Assembly: GCF_002210105.1 (NCBI RefSeq)
Contig: NZ_AQQU01000015.1
Location: 1-62,684, forward strand
Origin: Oceanicola sp. 22II-s10i
GTDB lineage: Bacteria > Pseudomonadota > Alphaproteobacteria > Rhodobacterales > Rhodobacteraceae
DNA length: 62,684 nucleotides
Reading direction: 5' to 3'
The notes below the pieces were generated by a model, which ran no database searches, was not told where the DNA came from, and saw nothing but the letters and a program-made list of their open reading frames with translations. Both the position numbers and the translations under genes were made by a program. Of this stretch, positions 24,878 through 33,105 are shown piece by piece. Positions within the stretch are counted from its first letter, which is position 1. Every line of letters starts with the position of its first letter.

Positions 24878-26686
24878 ATGTCTCGCCGAATTGCCTTGAA
24901 AGTTCCGGGGGATGCCGACGCGCACCCCTATTATCTGATCTCGATACGAGCGGGCGGCACACGACTGGCAAAGGGCGAGGTCTTTGCCGTGCTGGAGAAG
25001 GCCGGCACCGGGCGGCGGACCGAACTGGCTGTGCCGTTCGACGGCGAAGTCGAGGAAACGCGGACCGCCGTGAACACGCTGCTGACGGAGCCCGGAGCGC
25101 CGCTGGCGGTGTTCCGGCAGGTCGTGGCCTCGGACGAGGAAGGCTCCGACGACGCAGACCGGCAGGCGAAGGAGCAGGCTGAGCCGGAGCGGCAGGCGGC
25201 TGAGAATGCCGAGGCGGAGCGGCGGGCGGAAGAAAAAGCGGAGGCGGACCGGCGGACCGCGGAGCGGCAGGCGCTGGAACAGGCGGAGGCCGAACGCCAA
25301 GCTTTGAAGCGCGCCGAACTGGAGCGGCAGGGGGGGGGAAAAGCCCGTGCCGAGGCGGAGGCGCGCGACAAGGCCGAAGCTGAACGGCGTGAGGCGGAGG
25401 CGGCGCAGAAGGAACGATATCGCCAGCGCGAAGAGGCCGAGAACCGGCGCACCAAGCGCGTGGTGTTCCCGCTGCTCCTGCTGGGGTTCCTCGCGGTCGG
25501 CACGGGTGGTGCATGGCTGACGGGCGCGTTCGATCCGCCGCAGGGTCGCGCTTCGGCAGGCCCCGACTACGGAAAGACCGAGGCGCAGCTGGCCGCAGAG
25601 GCGCAGCGGTCCGCCGAGGATGACGCGCGGTTCCAGGCCGCGCTGGACGCGCCGCGACTTCAGCGCGAACAGGAAGAAGCCGACCGCCGCGCCCGCGCGG
25701 CGGCCCGGCAGGACGAGGCCGAAAGGGCGCGCCAGGCCGAAGAGACGCGAAAGACGCGATCCGGCTTCCACGTCGTCAAGTACAGCAGCGGAGCGACCTA
25801 CCGGGGCGAATTTCGCGACGGCCTGCGGCATGGCCAGGGCACATACGAGCATCCGGACGGCAACCGCTATGACGGGGAGTGGCAGGCGGGAAAGAAGCAC
25901 GGGCAGGGGACCTACCGCTATGCCAGCGGCAACACCTACACGGGGGATTGGGAGAACGGCCAGCGGCACGGGCAGGGTGTCTATACCTTCACGTCGGGCA
26001 CCGTCTACGAAGGACATTTCAAGGAGGGGAAGCCCCGCGGCGATGGCGAGGCGCGCATCCGCAACGGCAATCGCTTCAAGGGCCATTTCCTTGGCGCGTT
26101 CGGCGACGCCAGGGGGGTGATGTATTTCGCCAGCGGCGCGGTGCGGAAAGGCTGGGTCAAGGACGGCAAGTTCCACAGGCGGAATCCCTTCCCCGGCACC
26201 GGTATCCGAAGCAGCGTCATCGACCGAAGTGCATCATCGCGGCAGGCCGGGGACCTGCGGACGCGGGCCGAGATCGCCAAGAACATCCCGCGCGGGCACG
26301 AGTATTTCTTCATGGTCAAGCCGCGGGGGCGTGAAATCGGCACGGTCCGGGAGCTCGGGAGGGACGAGACGCGGGTGATCGCTTCGCGGCAGGTCTATGT
26401 CCTTCAAGACCGGTCGGGCTGGAAATGCTGGAGAGCGAACCCGATTTTCGGCTCGCACGTGGTGATGTTCGTCGGCGACCACCAGATGGAGCGCTGGCGC
26501 GAGAGCGCCGAGGCGGATGCCGGCAATGACGAAAGGACATGGGTGACAGACAGCGAGTCGCGGGCCCTGTCGTTGATGAGGGAGGATGCCGAGGAGATGG
26601 AGGAGGAGTTCCGCCGGGGCGACCGCGTGGATCGAAGCCCGACCGCCGTGCGGTCGACGGACAGCCCGCCGGACCCGGAATGCTGA
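24878..26686 (+). CDS. Membrane protein with coiled coil and MORN repeats
   Basis: 602 aa. N-terminal domain (about 1-85) resembles a biotinyl/lipoyl-like barrel (GEVFAVLEKAG, LAVPFDGEVEET) without an attachment Lys. A long charged coiled coil (about 90-190) is built of AEAERRAEEKAEADR-type units, followed by one transmembrane segment (about 194-216, VVFPLLLLGFLAVGTGGAW), a second coiled coil, and about five MORN repeats (about 300-425, such as YRGEFRDGLRHGQGTY). The C-terminal region to residue 602 is unrecognised and acidic at its end. MORN arrays often bind lipids or other proteins near membranes. Nine consecutive G (25330-25338) lie in the coding region at ERQGGGK. Function is unknown. 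Confidence 0.85.
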   Translation: MSRRIALKVPGDADAHPYYLISIRAGGTRLAKGEVFAVLEKAGTGRRTELAVPFDGEVEETRTAVNTLLTEPGAPLAVFRQVVASDEEGSDDADRQAKEQAEPERQAAENAEAERRAEEKAEADRRTAERQALEQAEAERQALKRAELERQGGGKARAEAEARDKAEAERREAEAAQKERYRQREEAENRRTKRVVFPLLLLGFLAVGTGGAWLTGAFDPPQGRASAGPDYGKTEAQLAAEAQRSAEDDARFQAALDAPRLQREQEEADRRARAAARQDEAERARQAEETRKTRSGFHVVKYSSGATYRGEFRDGLRHGQGTYEHPDGNRYDGEWQAGKKHGQGTYRYASGNTYTGDWENGQRHGQGVYTFTSGTVYEGHFKEGKPRGDGEARIRNGNRFKGHFLGAFGDARGVMYFASGAVRKGWVKDGKFHRRNPFPGTGIRSSVIDRSASSRQAGDLRTRAEIAKNIPRGHEYFFMVKPRGREIGTVRELGRDETRVIASRQVYVLQDRSGWKCWRANPIFGSHVVMFVGDHQMERWRESAEADAGNDERTWVTDSESRALSLMREDAEEMEEEFRRGDRVDRSPTAVRSTDSPPDPEC

Positions 26687-26749
26687 CCGCTGGGCCCGGA
26701 CACCGGCGCCCTTGACCGGGGCGGACAGCTGATGACGTCGGTAGATGAT

Positions 26750-26826
26750 TGGTCGGGCTAGCAGGACTCGAACCTGCGACCTTCCGTCCCCCAGACGGAC
26801 GCGCTACCAGGCTGCGCTATAGCCCG
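26750..26826 (-). tRNA. tRNA-Pro (anticodon GGG)
   Basis: Read on the minus strand from 26826: acceptor CGGGCTA pairs with TAGCCCG at 26754-26760. The D-arm has GCGCAGCCTGGTAGCGC, the anticodon stem is TCCGT/ACGGA with loop CTGGGGG (anticodon GGG), and the T-arm has GGTTCGAGTCC. The CCA end is encoded (26752-26750). It lies 62 bp beyond the MerR gene, as in many Rhodobacteraceae. Confidence 0.97.
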
Positions 26827-26888
26827 ACGTGACGGGGTTCCTATCAAATCTGACTGCAAGGGCAAGGGCAAATCGCCCGGCCCCGCGC

Positions 26889-28064
26889 TTACATCGGACG
26901 GCGGCTGCGGGCCCAGTCGGCAAGCTGCTGCAACAGCGGTGCGATCTTGGCCGCGCCCTCGGGTGACAGCGGCGGACGGCGCGAGGCGATCACCGCCAGC
27001 GGACCTTCGGGAAGGTCCTGCGTTGCCGGTTCTGCGGGATCCGTCTCGGGCAGGTCCGTGGACGCCGCGGGCGCCGGAACCGGAGTGTCCTCGGGCAGAG
27101 GGGCAGCGATTTCCGCGACTGGCGTCGGCTCGGGCGTCGGCTCGACCGGTTCAAGCGCGGTTTCGGCTGGCGCTTCTGCCGGCGGCTCCGGCGTGAGGTC
27201 GGAAGCGCCGGGGGTGGTATCGTCGTGCAGTTCCGGTTCCGGGTCCACCGGGGCCATGTCGGCAGAGACCGGTTCGTCCTGGATTGTGCCGTCGGCCTCC
27301 GTCTCCACCTTCGCGGGGACATCGAACCCGCTGCTCTCGCCATCATCGCGGGTATCGGCTGCGGCTGCTGCATCCCCGCCGGTTTCGTCCAGCGCCTCAG
27401 CGTCGGCACGGTTAGACAGCGTGTCAGTTTCCGGCGACGGCGCACGGCGGGCCTCCATCGCCTCGGCACGCTCCTTGACCGCGCTCAGGTCGAAACTGCG
27501 CTGATCGGCTCCGTCATCCTCTTCCCAATGATCGGAGGGCGGCATCGGGGGCATCGGCGGCATCCGTTCAGCGCGTTCGGCGGCGGTTTCCGATGGCTCG
27601 GCTTCTCCGCTGTATTCGGGCGGCTCGTAGTCCGGGATGGCATCGCCGTCGTCCGGTTCTTCGGCGACCGGTGCGGGTTCACGTGCGGGCGCGGCGGGCG
27701 CCGCCGACTCGCCGCCGCGAAACGGCAGGACGGTCGCGGGCGGCTGTTCCGATTGCTCCACATCGAAGGCAGCAGGCGCGTCGTCGTCGCCCAGCGGACG
27801 CGACAGGCCGGCCACATGGGCCGCACCACGGTCACGCAGCAGCTTCTGCACGCCCTTTATGGTCATGCCCTCTTCGTGCAGCAGGTGCTTGATCCCGCCC
27901 AGCAGTTCCATGTCCGCAGGCCGGTAATACCGGCGTCCGCCAGCCCGTTTCACAGGTTTGACCTGCGTGAACTTGCTTTCCCAGAACCGAAGGACATGGG
28001 CCGGTGTATCCAGCCACTCCGCCACTTCGGAGATGGTGCGAAACGCGTCCGCCGATTTTGCCAT
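26889..28064 (-). CDS. MerR-family regulator with a long acidic C-terminal extension
   Basis: 391 aa. Residues 1-80 form a MerR winged helix ([20 protein letters not shown], then [35 protein letters not shown] split over the fold). From about 85 to 350 the chain is Pro/Glu/Asp/Ala-rich and probably disordered. The last 40 residues ([20 protein letters not shown], ending WARSRRPM) regain order and may be a conserved interaction element. Classical MerR ligand-binding cysteines are absent. It follows ihfA by 9 bp at the end of the plsX-fabH-ihfA unit, a standard alphaproteobacterial order. Target genes are unknown. Confidence 0.88.
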   Translation of the reverse strand: MAKSADAFRTISEVAEWLDTPAHVLRFWESKFTQVKPVKRAGGRRYYRPADMELLGGIKHLLHEEGMTIKGVQKLLRDRGAAHVAGLSRPLGDDDAPAAFDVEQSEQPPATVLPFRGGESAAPAAPAREPAPVAEEPDDGDAIPDYEPPEYSGEAEPSETAAERAERMPPMPPMPPSDHWEEDDGADQRSFDLSAVKERAEAMEARRAPSPETDTLSNRADAEALDETGGDAAAAADTRDDGESSGFDVPAKVETEADGTIQDEPVSADMAPVDPEPELHDDTTPGASDLTPEPPAEAPAETALEPVEPTPEPTPVAEIAAPLPEDTPVPAPAASTDLPETDPAEPATQDLPEGPLAVIASRRPPLSPEGAAKIAPLLQQLADWARSRRPM

Positions 28065-28073
28065 GTCGCAGCC

Positions 28074-28379
28074 TTACTTGCGTCGATTGCCTTCGGCGAC
28101 CTGCTCTTTCATGAGCTGCGAGGGACGGAAGGACAGCACCCGGCGCGGGTTGATCGGCACTTCGGTCCCGGTCTTGGGGTTGCGGCCGATCCGGGCGGCC
28201 TTTTCCCGGACCGAGAAGGTCCCGAAGGAGGAAATCTTGACCTGTTCGCTGCGAACCAGCGCGTCGGACATATGTTGCAGAACGGATTCAACCAGTTGCG
28301 CGGATTCGTTGCGGGACAGGCCGACCTCGCGGAAGACGGCTTCGCTCAGATCCATGCGTGTCAGTGTCTTTTCGCTCAT
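28074..28379 (-). CDS. ihfA: Integration host factor subunit alpha
   Basis: 101 aa, the normal IhfA length. IHF is a heterodimeric DNA-bending protein. Seen: [51 protein letters not shown], the DNA-inserting arm [17 protein letters not shown], and a basic end. The start at 28379 is preceded by AGAGGGGAATTGGG. It lies about 97 bp after fabH and 9 bp before the MerR gene. Confidence 0.96.
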   Translation of the reverse strand: MSEKTLTRMDLSEAVFREVGLSRNESAQLVESVLQHMSDALVRSEQVKISSFGTFSVREKAARIGRNPKTGTEVPINPRRVLSFRPSQLMKEQVAEGNRRK

Positions 28380-28476
28380 CCCAATTCCCCTCTGTGTTCC
28401 ACAACCATAGGGCGGGCGGAAAAACCGAGTCAATAACGGGTGGTTAGCCGGTAGAGTTTATGTGCGGTTTATTCGC

Positions 28477-29451
28477 CTACCACCGCAGCACCACGGCGCC
28501 CCAGGCCAGTCCGCCGCCGATGGCTTCGGCCACCAGCAGGTCCCCGGGGCGAATCTTGCCCTGCGCGACGCCCACGGACAGGGCGAGGGGAATCGACGCC
28601 GCCGAGGTGTTGCCGTGGTCCTGAACGGTCACGATGACCCGGTCCATCGGCACGTCCAGCTTCTTGGCGGTGCCCTGGATGATCCGGATGTTGGCCTGAT
28701 GCGGCACGATCCAGTTCACGTCCGCATGGGTCAGCTTGGCCTTCTCCAGCGCCTTGTCCGCCGTCGAGGCCAGCTTCTCGACCGCCTGCCGGAACAGCGG
28801 GTTGCCCTGCATCCGCAGCTTGCCCGCCGTGCCCGAGGTCGAGACGCCGCCGTCGACATAGAGCATCTCGCGGTATCGGCCGTCGGAATTGAGGTCGGTG
28901 GACAGGATCCCCCGGTCCGCCGAATTGCCGGACCCCGACCGGGCCTCGAGCACCAGCGCGCCTGCGCCGTCACCGAAGAGGACGCAGGTGGACCGGTCTT
29001 CCCAGTCCATGATCCGGCTGAACGTCTCGGCCCCGATGACCAGCACGCGTTCGGCCTGGCCGGACACGATCAGCGCGTTCGCATTGGCCAGCGCATAGAT
29101 GAACCCGGCGCAAACGGCCTGAACGTCGAAGGCGAAGCCGCGCGTCATGCCGAGCCCGCTCTGCACCATAGTCGCGACGGAGGGGAAGGTCAGATCCGGG
29201 GTCGAGGTGGCGACGATCACGGCGTCGATCTGGTCGGGCTGGATCTCGGCCATGGCCAGCGCCTTGCGCGAGGCTTCGACCGCCATCTGAGAGGTCGTCT
29301 CGCCCTCGGCTGCGAAGTGCCGCCGCTCGATCCCGGACCGGCTCCGAATCCAGTCGTCCGAGGTGTCGAGCTTGTCTTCGAACCAGGAGTTTTCGATAAT
29401 CTTTTCGGGCAGATAATGCCCGATGCCCGTCGCCACTGCGCGCGTCGTCAT
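28477..29451 (-). CDS. fabH: 3-oxoacyl-[acyl-carrier-protein] synthase III
   Basis: 324 aa. FabH starts fatty-acid chains by condensing acetyl-CoA with malonyl-ACP. The catalytic triad is visible: Cys114 in FDVQAVCAGF, His in VPHQANIRI and Asn in DHGNTSAAS. The DDWIRSRSGIERRH segment and the GGGLAWGAVVLRW end are typical. The start ATG overlaps the plsX stop (ATGA at 29448-29451). Confidence 0.97.
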   Translation of the reverse strand: MTTRAVATGIGHYLPEKIIENSWFEDKLDTSDDWIRSRSGIERRHFAAEGETTSQMAVEASRKALAMAEIQPDQIDAVIVATSTPDLTFPSVATMVQSGLGMTRGFAFDVQAVCAGFIYALANANALIVSGQAERVLVIGAETFSRIMDWEDRSTCVLFGDGAGALVLEARSGSGNSADRGILSTDLNSDGRYREMLYVDGGVSTSGTAGKLRMQGNPLFRQAVEKLASTADKALEKAKLTHADVNWIVPHQANIRIIQGTAKKLDVPMDRVIVTVQDHGNTSAASIPLALSVGVAQGKIRPGDLLVAEAIGGGLAWGAVVLRW

Positions 29452-30545
29452 GCCGTCCCGCCCCCCTGCGTCCCGGCATCCTGTGCCAGCGCGGTAGAGG
29501 ATGCAACCCGTGCCGCGAGCTTGTCTCCGAAACCTGAACGGGCGAGCAAAAATGCCAGTTTCACGGCAGCCGAGATACCGGTCGCGTCGGCGGAACCGTG
29601 CGATTTCACGACCGTCCCGTTGAGGCCCAGGAACACGCCGCCGTTGACCCGGCGCGGGTCGATCCGTTTCTGCAGCCGGCGCATCGAGGTCAGCGCCAGC
29701 ACCGCCGCGATGCGGGACAGGGGCGAGAACTTGAACGCCTCTTTCAGCAGGTCGCCGATCAGCTTGGCCGTGCCTTCGCCTGTCTTCAGCGCGACGTTGC
29801 CGGTGAAGCCGTCGGTCACGATCACGTCGCAGGCGTCGCCGGGAATGTCCCCGCCTTCGACGAATCCCACGAACTTGAACTTGCCGCGCTCTTCGGCGGC
29901 GGCGATCAGGTCGTGCGCCGCCTTCAGCTCGGCCCGGCCCTTGTGTTCCTCGGTGCCCACGTTCAGCAGGCCGACACGGGGCAGGTCGATATGCTGCGAG
30001 TTCCGGCAGTAGGACGCGCCCATCAGGGCGTATTGCAGCAGGTCGTGTTCATCTGCGCGGATGTCCGCGCCCACGTCCAGCATCACGTTGAACCCCTGCG
30101 GATTGCGCGAGGGCCAGAGGATCGCGATGGCGGGGCGGTTGACGCCTTCGAGCTTGCGCAGGCGGATCATCGACAGCGCCATCAGGGCGCCGGTGTTGCC
30201 GCAGGACACGCAGACCTTGGCCTCGCCCGACCGGACGCTGTCCAGCGCGGACCACATCGAGCTGTCCTTGCCGTGGCGCATCACGTGGCTGGGCTTGTCG
30301 TGCATCGTCACGACATCGGCGGCGTCGCGGATGTCGATGCGGTCGGCCAGCCAGCGGCGGCGGCCGATCAGGCGCTCCAGCTCGGCCTTGCGGCCGTGCA
30401 GGATGAAATGGATGTCGGGGTTCTTCTTGGCAGAACGTGCGATTCCGGCGACGACGGCAGCCGGACCGCGGTCGCCCCCCATGGCGTCAACCGAGATGAC
30501 GACGCGCCCCGTGTCCGGGGCGTCGTCCGTCTTGATGCCGGTCAT
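29448..30545 (-). CDS. plsX: Phosphate acyltransferase
   Basis: 365 aa. PlsX makes acyl-phosphate from acyl-ACP for phospholipid synthesis at the membrane surface. Recognised by VVISVDAMGGDRGP, AKVCVSCGNTGALMALSMI, KGRAELKAAHDLI and CDVIVTDGFTGNVALKTGEG. It is 20 bp downstream of rpmF and overlaps fabH. Confidence 0.97.
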   Translation of the reverse strand: MTGIKTDDAPDTGRVVISVDAMGGDRGPAAVVAGIARSAKKNPDIHFILHGRKAELERLIGRRRWLADRIDIRDAADVVTMHDKPSHVMRHGKDSSMWSALDSVRSGEAKVCVSCGNTGALMALSMIRLRKLEGVNRPAIAILWPSRNPQGFNVMLDVGADIRADEHDLLQYALMGASYCRNSQHIDLPRVGLLNVGTEEHKGRAELKAAHDLIAAAEERGKFKFVGFVEGGDIPGDACDVIVTDGFTGNVALKTGEGTAKLIGDLLKEAFKFSPLSRIAAVLALTSMRRLQKRIDPRRVNGGVFLGLNGTVVKSHGSADATGISAAVKLAFLLARSGFGDKLAARVASSTALAQDAGTQGGGTA

Positions 30546-30565
30546 TCAGACGCCCGCCGAACGGC

Positions 30566-30772
30566 TTACGCCGCGTCTTCGTCCAGGTCGATCTCGTCGG
30601 CCTGCGCGACGACTTCGCGATCGGCATAGTGGCCGCAGGCGCCGCAGACGTGATGCGGACGCTTCAGCTCGCCACAGTTCGGGCACTCGTTCGGGTTCGC
30701 GGCGACCAGCGCGTCATGGGCGCGGCGGTTGTTGCGGCGCGACTTGGAAACTTTGTTCTGTTGGACAGCCAT
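30566..30772 (-). CDS. rpmF: 50S ribosomal protein L32
   Basis: 68 aa. [20 protein letters not shown] is the bL32 N-terminus. A Cys-x2-Cys / Cys-x2-Cys zinc ribbon is present ([20 protein letters not shown]). The C-terminus is acidic. It has its own 201-bp upstream region (30773-30973) in which I see no gene, only a palindrome-like GCGCGAAAATACTCCCGGCGC at 30899-30919. Confidence 0.98.
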   Translation of the reverse strand: MAVQQNKVSKSRRNNRRAHDALVAANPNECPNCGELKRPHHVCGACGHYADREVVAQADEIDLDEDAA

Positions 30773-30973
30773 GTCACAACCTCAGTTCATACAGTGGGCC
30801 GCAGCCCGGTTTCGCAAAGGGCCCTTTCGGACCCGCACATCTCTCTGCGTGGCTCTTAGTCCGGCCAAGGCCCCGCATTCAACCCCAATTACGGATGAGC
30901 GCGCGAAAATACTCCCGGCGCCTGTCATTGCAAGCGATTCTTTGCCTCGCCCGCCGTGCGGCAGTGTCACGTC

Positions 30974-31522
30974 CTAGTCATCGCCGCCCAGCTTGTCTTT
31001 CAGCGCCTTCAGCCCGGCAAAGGGTTTCACGTCGTCGTCGGTCATCGGCGCCACGCCGGGCCCGGAGAACACCTGCGCCGTGGCCTCCACGCCCTCGGCC
31101 CGCGGATAGGGGGGCAGGGCGAGCGACAGCGCCTCGGCCATCACCGCCGCCGGGTCGATCCGGTCGCCGAGGGGCTCGACCGTGTCGTCCTCTGGCATCT
31201 CCATTTCCTCGGGCAGCTCGTCGAGGGCGGGAACGCCGGGCACGAAATGCCGCTCCACATCCTCCTCGATCCGGGTCGTGACGGGGGCGAGCGTGACCAC
31301 GCAGGGCTGCACGACCGTCGCGCCGAGCCGGCCGGTCAGGCGCCAGCCGCGGGCACCCTCGGGCGCGATCTCGCCGGCAAAGGACAGTTTCCGCAGGCCG
31401 TCGAGACCAAGATCGAGCTTCAGCGCCTCAAGTTCGGCGGGGCCGGGGCGCAGCTCGAACGCGGTCGGGCGGGCGGTCGAAAGCTCGGACACGCGATAGG
31501 TCCGGTGCTGTGGATCGGACAT
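30974..31522 (-). CDS. YceD/DUF177-family protein
   Basis: 182 aa. The family is linked with rRNA accumulation and nearly always lies upstream of rpmF, as here. It shows VVQPCVVTLAPVTTRIEEDV, the degenerate CxxC-like region of the family (only one Cys here), and the EPLGDRIDPAAVMAEALSLALP block followed by PYPRAEG. The acidic middle and GLKALKDKLGG end are typical. It is divergent from bamE, whose ATG is 83 bp away. Confidence 0.9.
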   Translation of the reverse strand: MSDPQHRTYRVSELSTARPTAFELRPGPAELEALKLDLGLDGLRKLSFAGEIAPEGARGWRLTGRLGATVVQPCVVTLAPVTTRIEEDVERHFVPGVPALDELPEEMEMPEDDTVEPLGDRIDPAAVMAEALSLALPPYPRAEGVEATAQVFSGPGVAPMTDDDVKPFAGLKALKDKLGGDD

Positions 31523-31605
31523 GGGCGTTCATCCTTTCCTGTTCGGAAATTGCGCGTTATGTAGGCCAGATAGAGGGCCGTAAGGGTCGGGGCAAGAGGA
31601 CGCAT

Positions 31606-32064
31606 ATGTCGGGCTTCGTGAAATGGGTGGTGCGGTCGGGTGCGGCGGTTGCTCTTGTGGCGACCGTGGCCTGTACTCCGCTTTACCGGGATCACGGCTA
31701 CGTGCCGCTGGATGAGGACCTGCAGACCATCGTCGTGGGGCAGGACACCCGCGACAGCGTGGTCGAAAAGCTCGGGATGCCCTCCACTGGCGGGGTGCTG
31801 AACGAAAGCGGCGCCTACTACGTCAAGAGCCGTTTGCGCACCATCGGCCCGGCCAAGCCGGAAGTGGTGGAGCGGCAGGTGGTCGCGATCAGCTTCGGCG
31901 CGGGCGGCCGTGTCTCCAACGTCGAACGCTTCGGGCTGGAGCGGGGCAATGTCGTGCCGTTGACCCGCCGCGTGACCTCGTCCTCGATCGACAACAAGAA
32001 CTTCATCCGCCAGCTGCTCGGCAACCTCGGCCGCTTCTCGGCCGGCGACTTCCTGGACCAGTGA
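31606..32064 (+). CDS. bamE: Outer membrane protein assembly factor BamE (SmpA/OmlA)
   Basis: 152-aa lipoprotein. The signal segment is SGAAVALVATVAC with the lipidated Cys at 23 (position -3 is Thr, less usual than Leu). The SmpA/OmlA fold follows: DEDLQTIVVGQDTRDSVVEKLGMPS, YYVKSRLR, RQVVAISFGAGGRVSNVERFGLE. BamE helps the BAM complex insert beta-barrels in the outer membrane. The start at 31606 follows AAGAGGACGCAT. Confidence 0.92.
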   Translation: MSGFVKWVVRSGAAVALVATVACTPLYRDHGYVPLDEDLQTIVVGQDTRDSVVEKLGMPSTGGVLNESGAYYVKSRLRTIGPAKPEVVERQVVAISFGAGGRVSNVERFGLERGNVVPLTRRVTSSSIDNKNFIRQLLGNLGRFSAGDFLDQ

Positions 32065-32191
32065 TGGCGGACCTGTGACGCGGCGGTTCGTGGCACCGGC
32101 ATTGCCCGCGCCGCGTCATGACCGCGTCACATCTTGTGTGCCAGATGGCGCTGCCCATATTCTCGGGCACGGGCCACTGAGGACGCGCACG

Positions 32192-32929
32192 ATGCTGTCG
32201 CTGACCAAGGGGCGCTACCGCGCCCGCTTCGCCGAAACCCCGGACGACCTGCTGGCCGCGCAACGGCTGCGGACACTGACCTTCCGCGGCGATGCGGATG
32301 CGCCGCTGGATGCCGACGCCTTCGACGCCATCTGCGCCCATGTCCTGGTCGAGGACACCCGGTCGGGCGAACTGGTCTGCTGCTTCCGAATCCTGCCCCT
32401 CGCGGCGGGGCGCGAGATCGACCGGAGCTATTCGGCGCAGTATTACGAGCTGTCGGCCCTGCGCGACTTCGACGGGCCGATGGTCGAGATGGGGCGATTC
32501 TGCATCCACCCCGACCGGCGCGACGCCGACATCCTGCGTGTCGCATGGGGCGCGATGACCCGCTACGTGGACGACAACGGGGTCGAGATGCTGTTCGGCT
32601 GCTCGTCCTTCCACGGCACGGATGCCGAGGCCTACCGCGATGCCTTCGCGATGCTCAAGGAACGCCACCTCGCCCCCAAGCGCTGGCTGCCCCGCGTCAA
32701 GGCGCCCAAGGTCTTCCGCTTCGCGCAGCGCCTGCGCCGCAAGCCGGATCTCAAGCGCGCCGCCCTCGCGATGCCGCCGCTGCTCAAGACCTATCTCCTG
32801 ATGGGCGGCTGGGTTTCGGACCACGCCGTCGTCGACACCCACATGAACACGCTGCACGTCTTCACCGGCCTCGAAATCCGCGCCATCCCGGATGCCCGTA
32901 AACGCCTGCTGCGCACCGCCGCAGGCTGA
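32192..32929 (+). CDS. olsB: L-ornithine N(alpha)-acyltransferase
   Basis: 245 aa, GNAT fold. OlsB transfers a 3-hydroxyacyl group from ACP to ornithine, giving lyso-ornithine lipid. Characteristic segments are RYRARFAETPDDLLAAQRLR, FDAICAHVLVED, CCFRILPLAAGREIDRSYSA, YYELSALRDF, VEMGRFCIHPDRRDADILR and LFGCSSFHGTDAEAY. The start ATG at 32192 follows GAGGACGCGCACG; a longer frame exists but has no ribosome site. No olsA is next to it. Confidence 0.92.
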   Translation: MLSLTKGRYRARFAETPDDLLAAQRLRTLTFRGDADAPLDADAFDAICAHVLVEDTRSGELVCCFRILPLAAGREIDRSYSAQYYELSALRDFDGPMVEMGRFCIHPDRRDADILRVAWGAMTRYVDDNGVEMLFGCSSFHGTDAEAYRDAFAMLKERHLAPKRWLPRVKAPKVFRFAQRLRRKPDLKRAALAMPPLLKTYLLMGGWVSDHAVVDTHMNTLHVFTGLEIRAIPDARKRLLRTAAG

Positions 32930-32981
32930 CAGACCCCTCGCCGGACCCTTGCGCGCCTGACGCTGTCAGGGCACGGCCCCA

Positions 32982-33053
32982 TGCTTCTTCTGGTTCCAAA
33001 TGCTTTCGGGGGGAATCGGCCCAGGGGGCCGATGGGGGGCAGACAGCCCCCCG
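32982..33053. repeat. Dispersed palindromic element, GCTTCTTCTGGT...GGGGGGCAGACAGCCCCCC type
   Basis: Between the convergent olsB and phaZ stops. It begins TGCTTCTTCTGGTTCCAAAT and contains two hairpins: ATCGGCC / GGCCGAT near 33015-33033 and GGGGGGC-AGACA-GCCCCCC at 33034-33052. The same beginning and the same second hairpin recur at 62625-62684. A CCTGAC-GCT-GTCAGG hairpin lies just before at 32956-32970. It may also serve as a terminator for the two converging genes. Confidence 0.8.
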
Positions 33054-33105
33054 CGCCCTCACCGCCCGGCCACCCAGCCGGGCAGGGGCGGCCTGCCTCA
33101 GCCGG

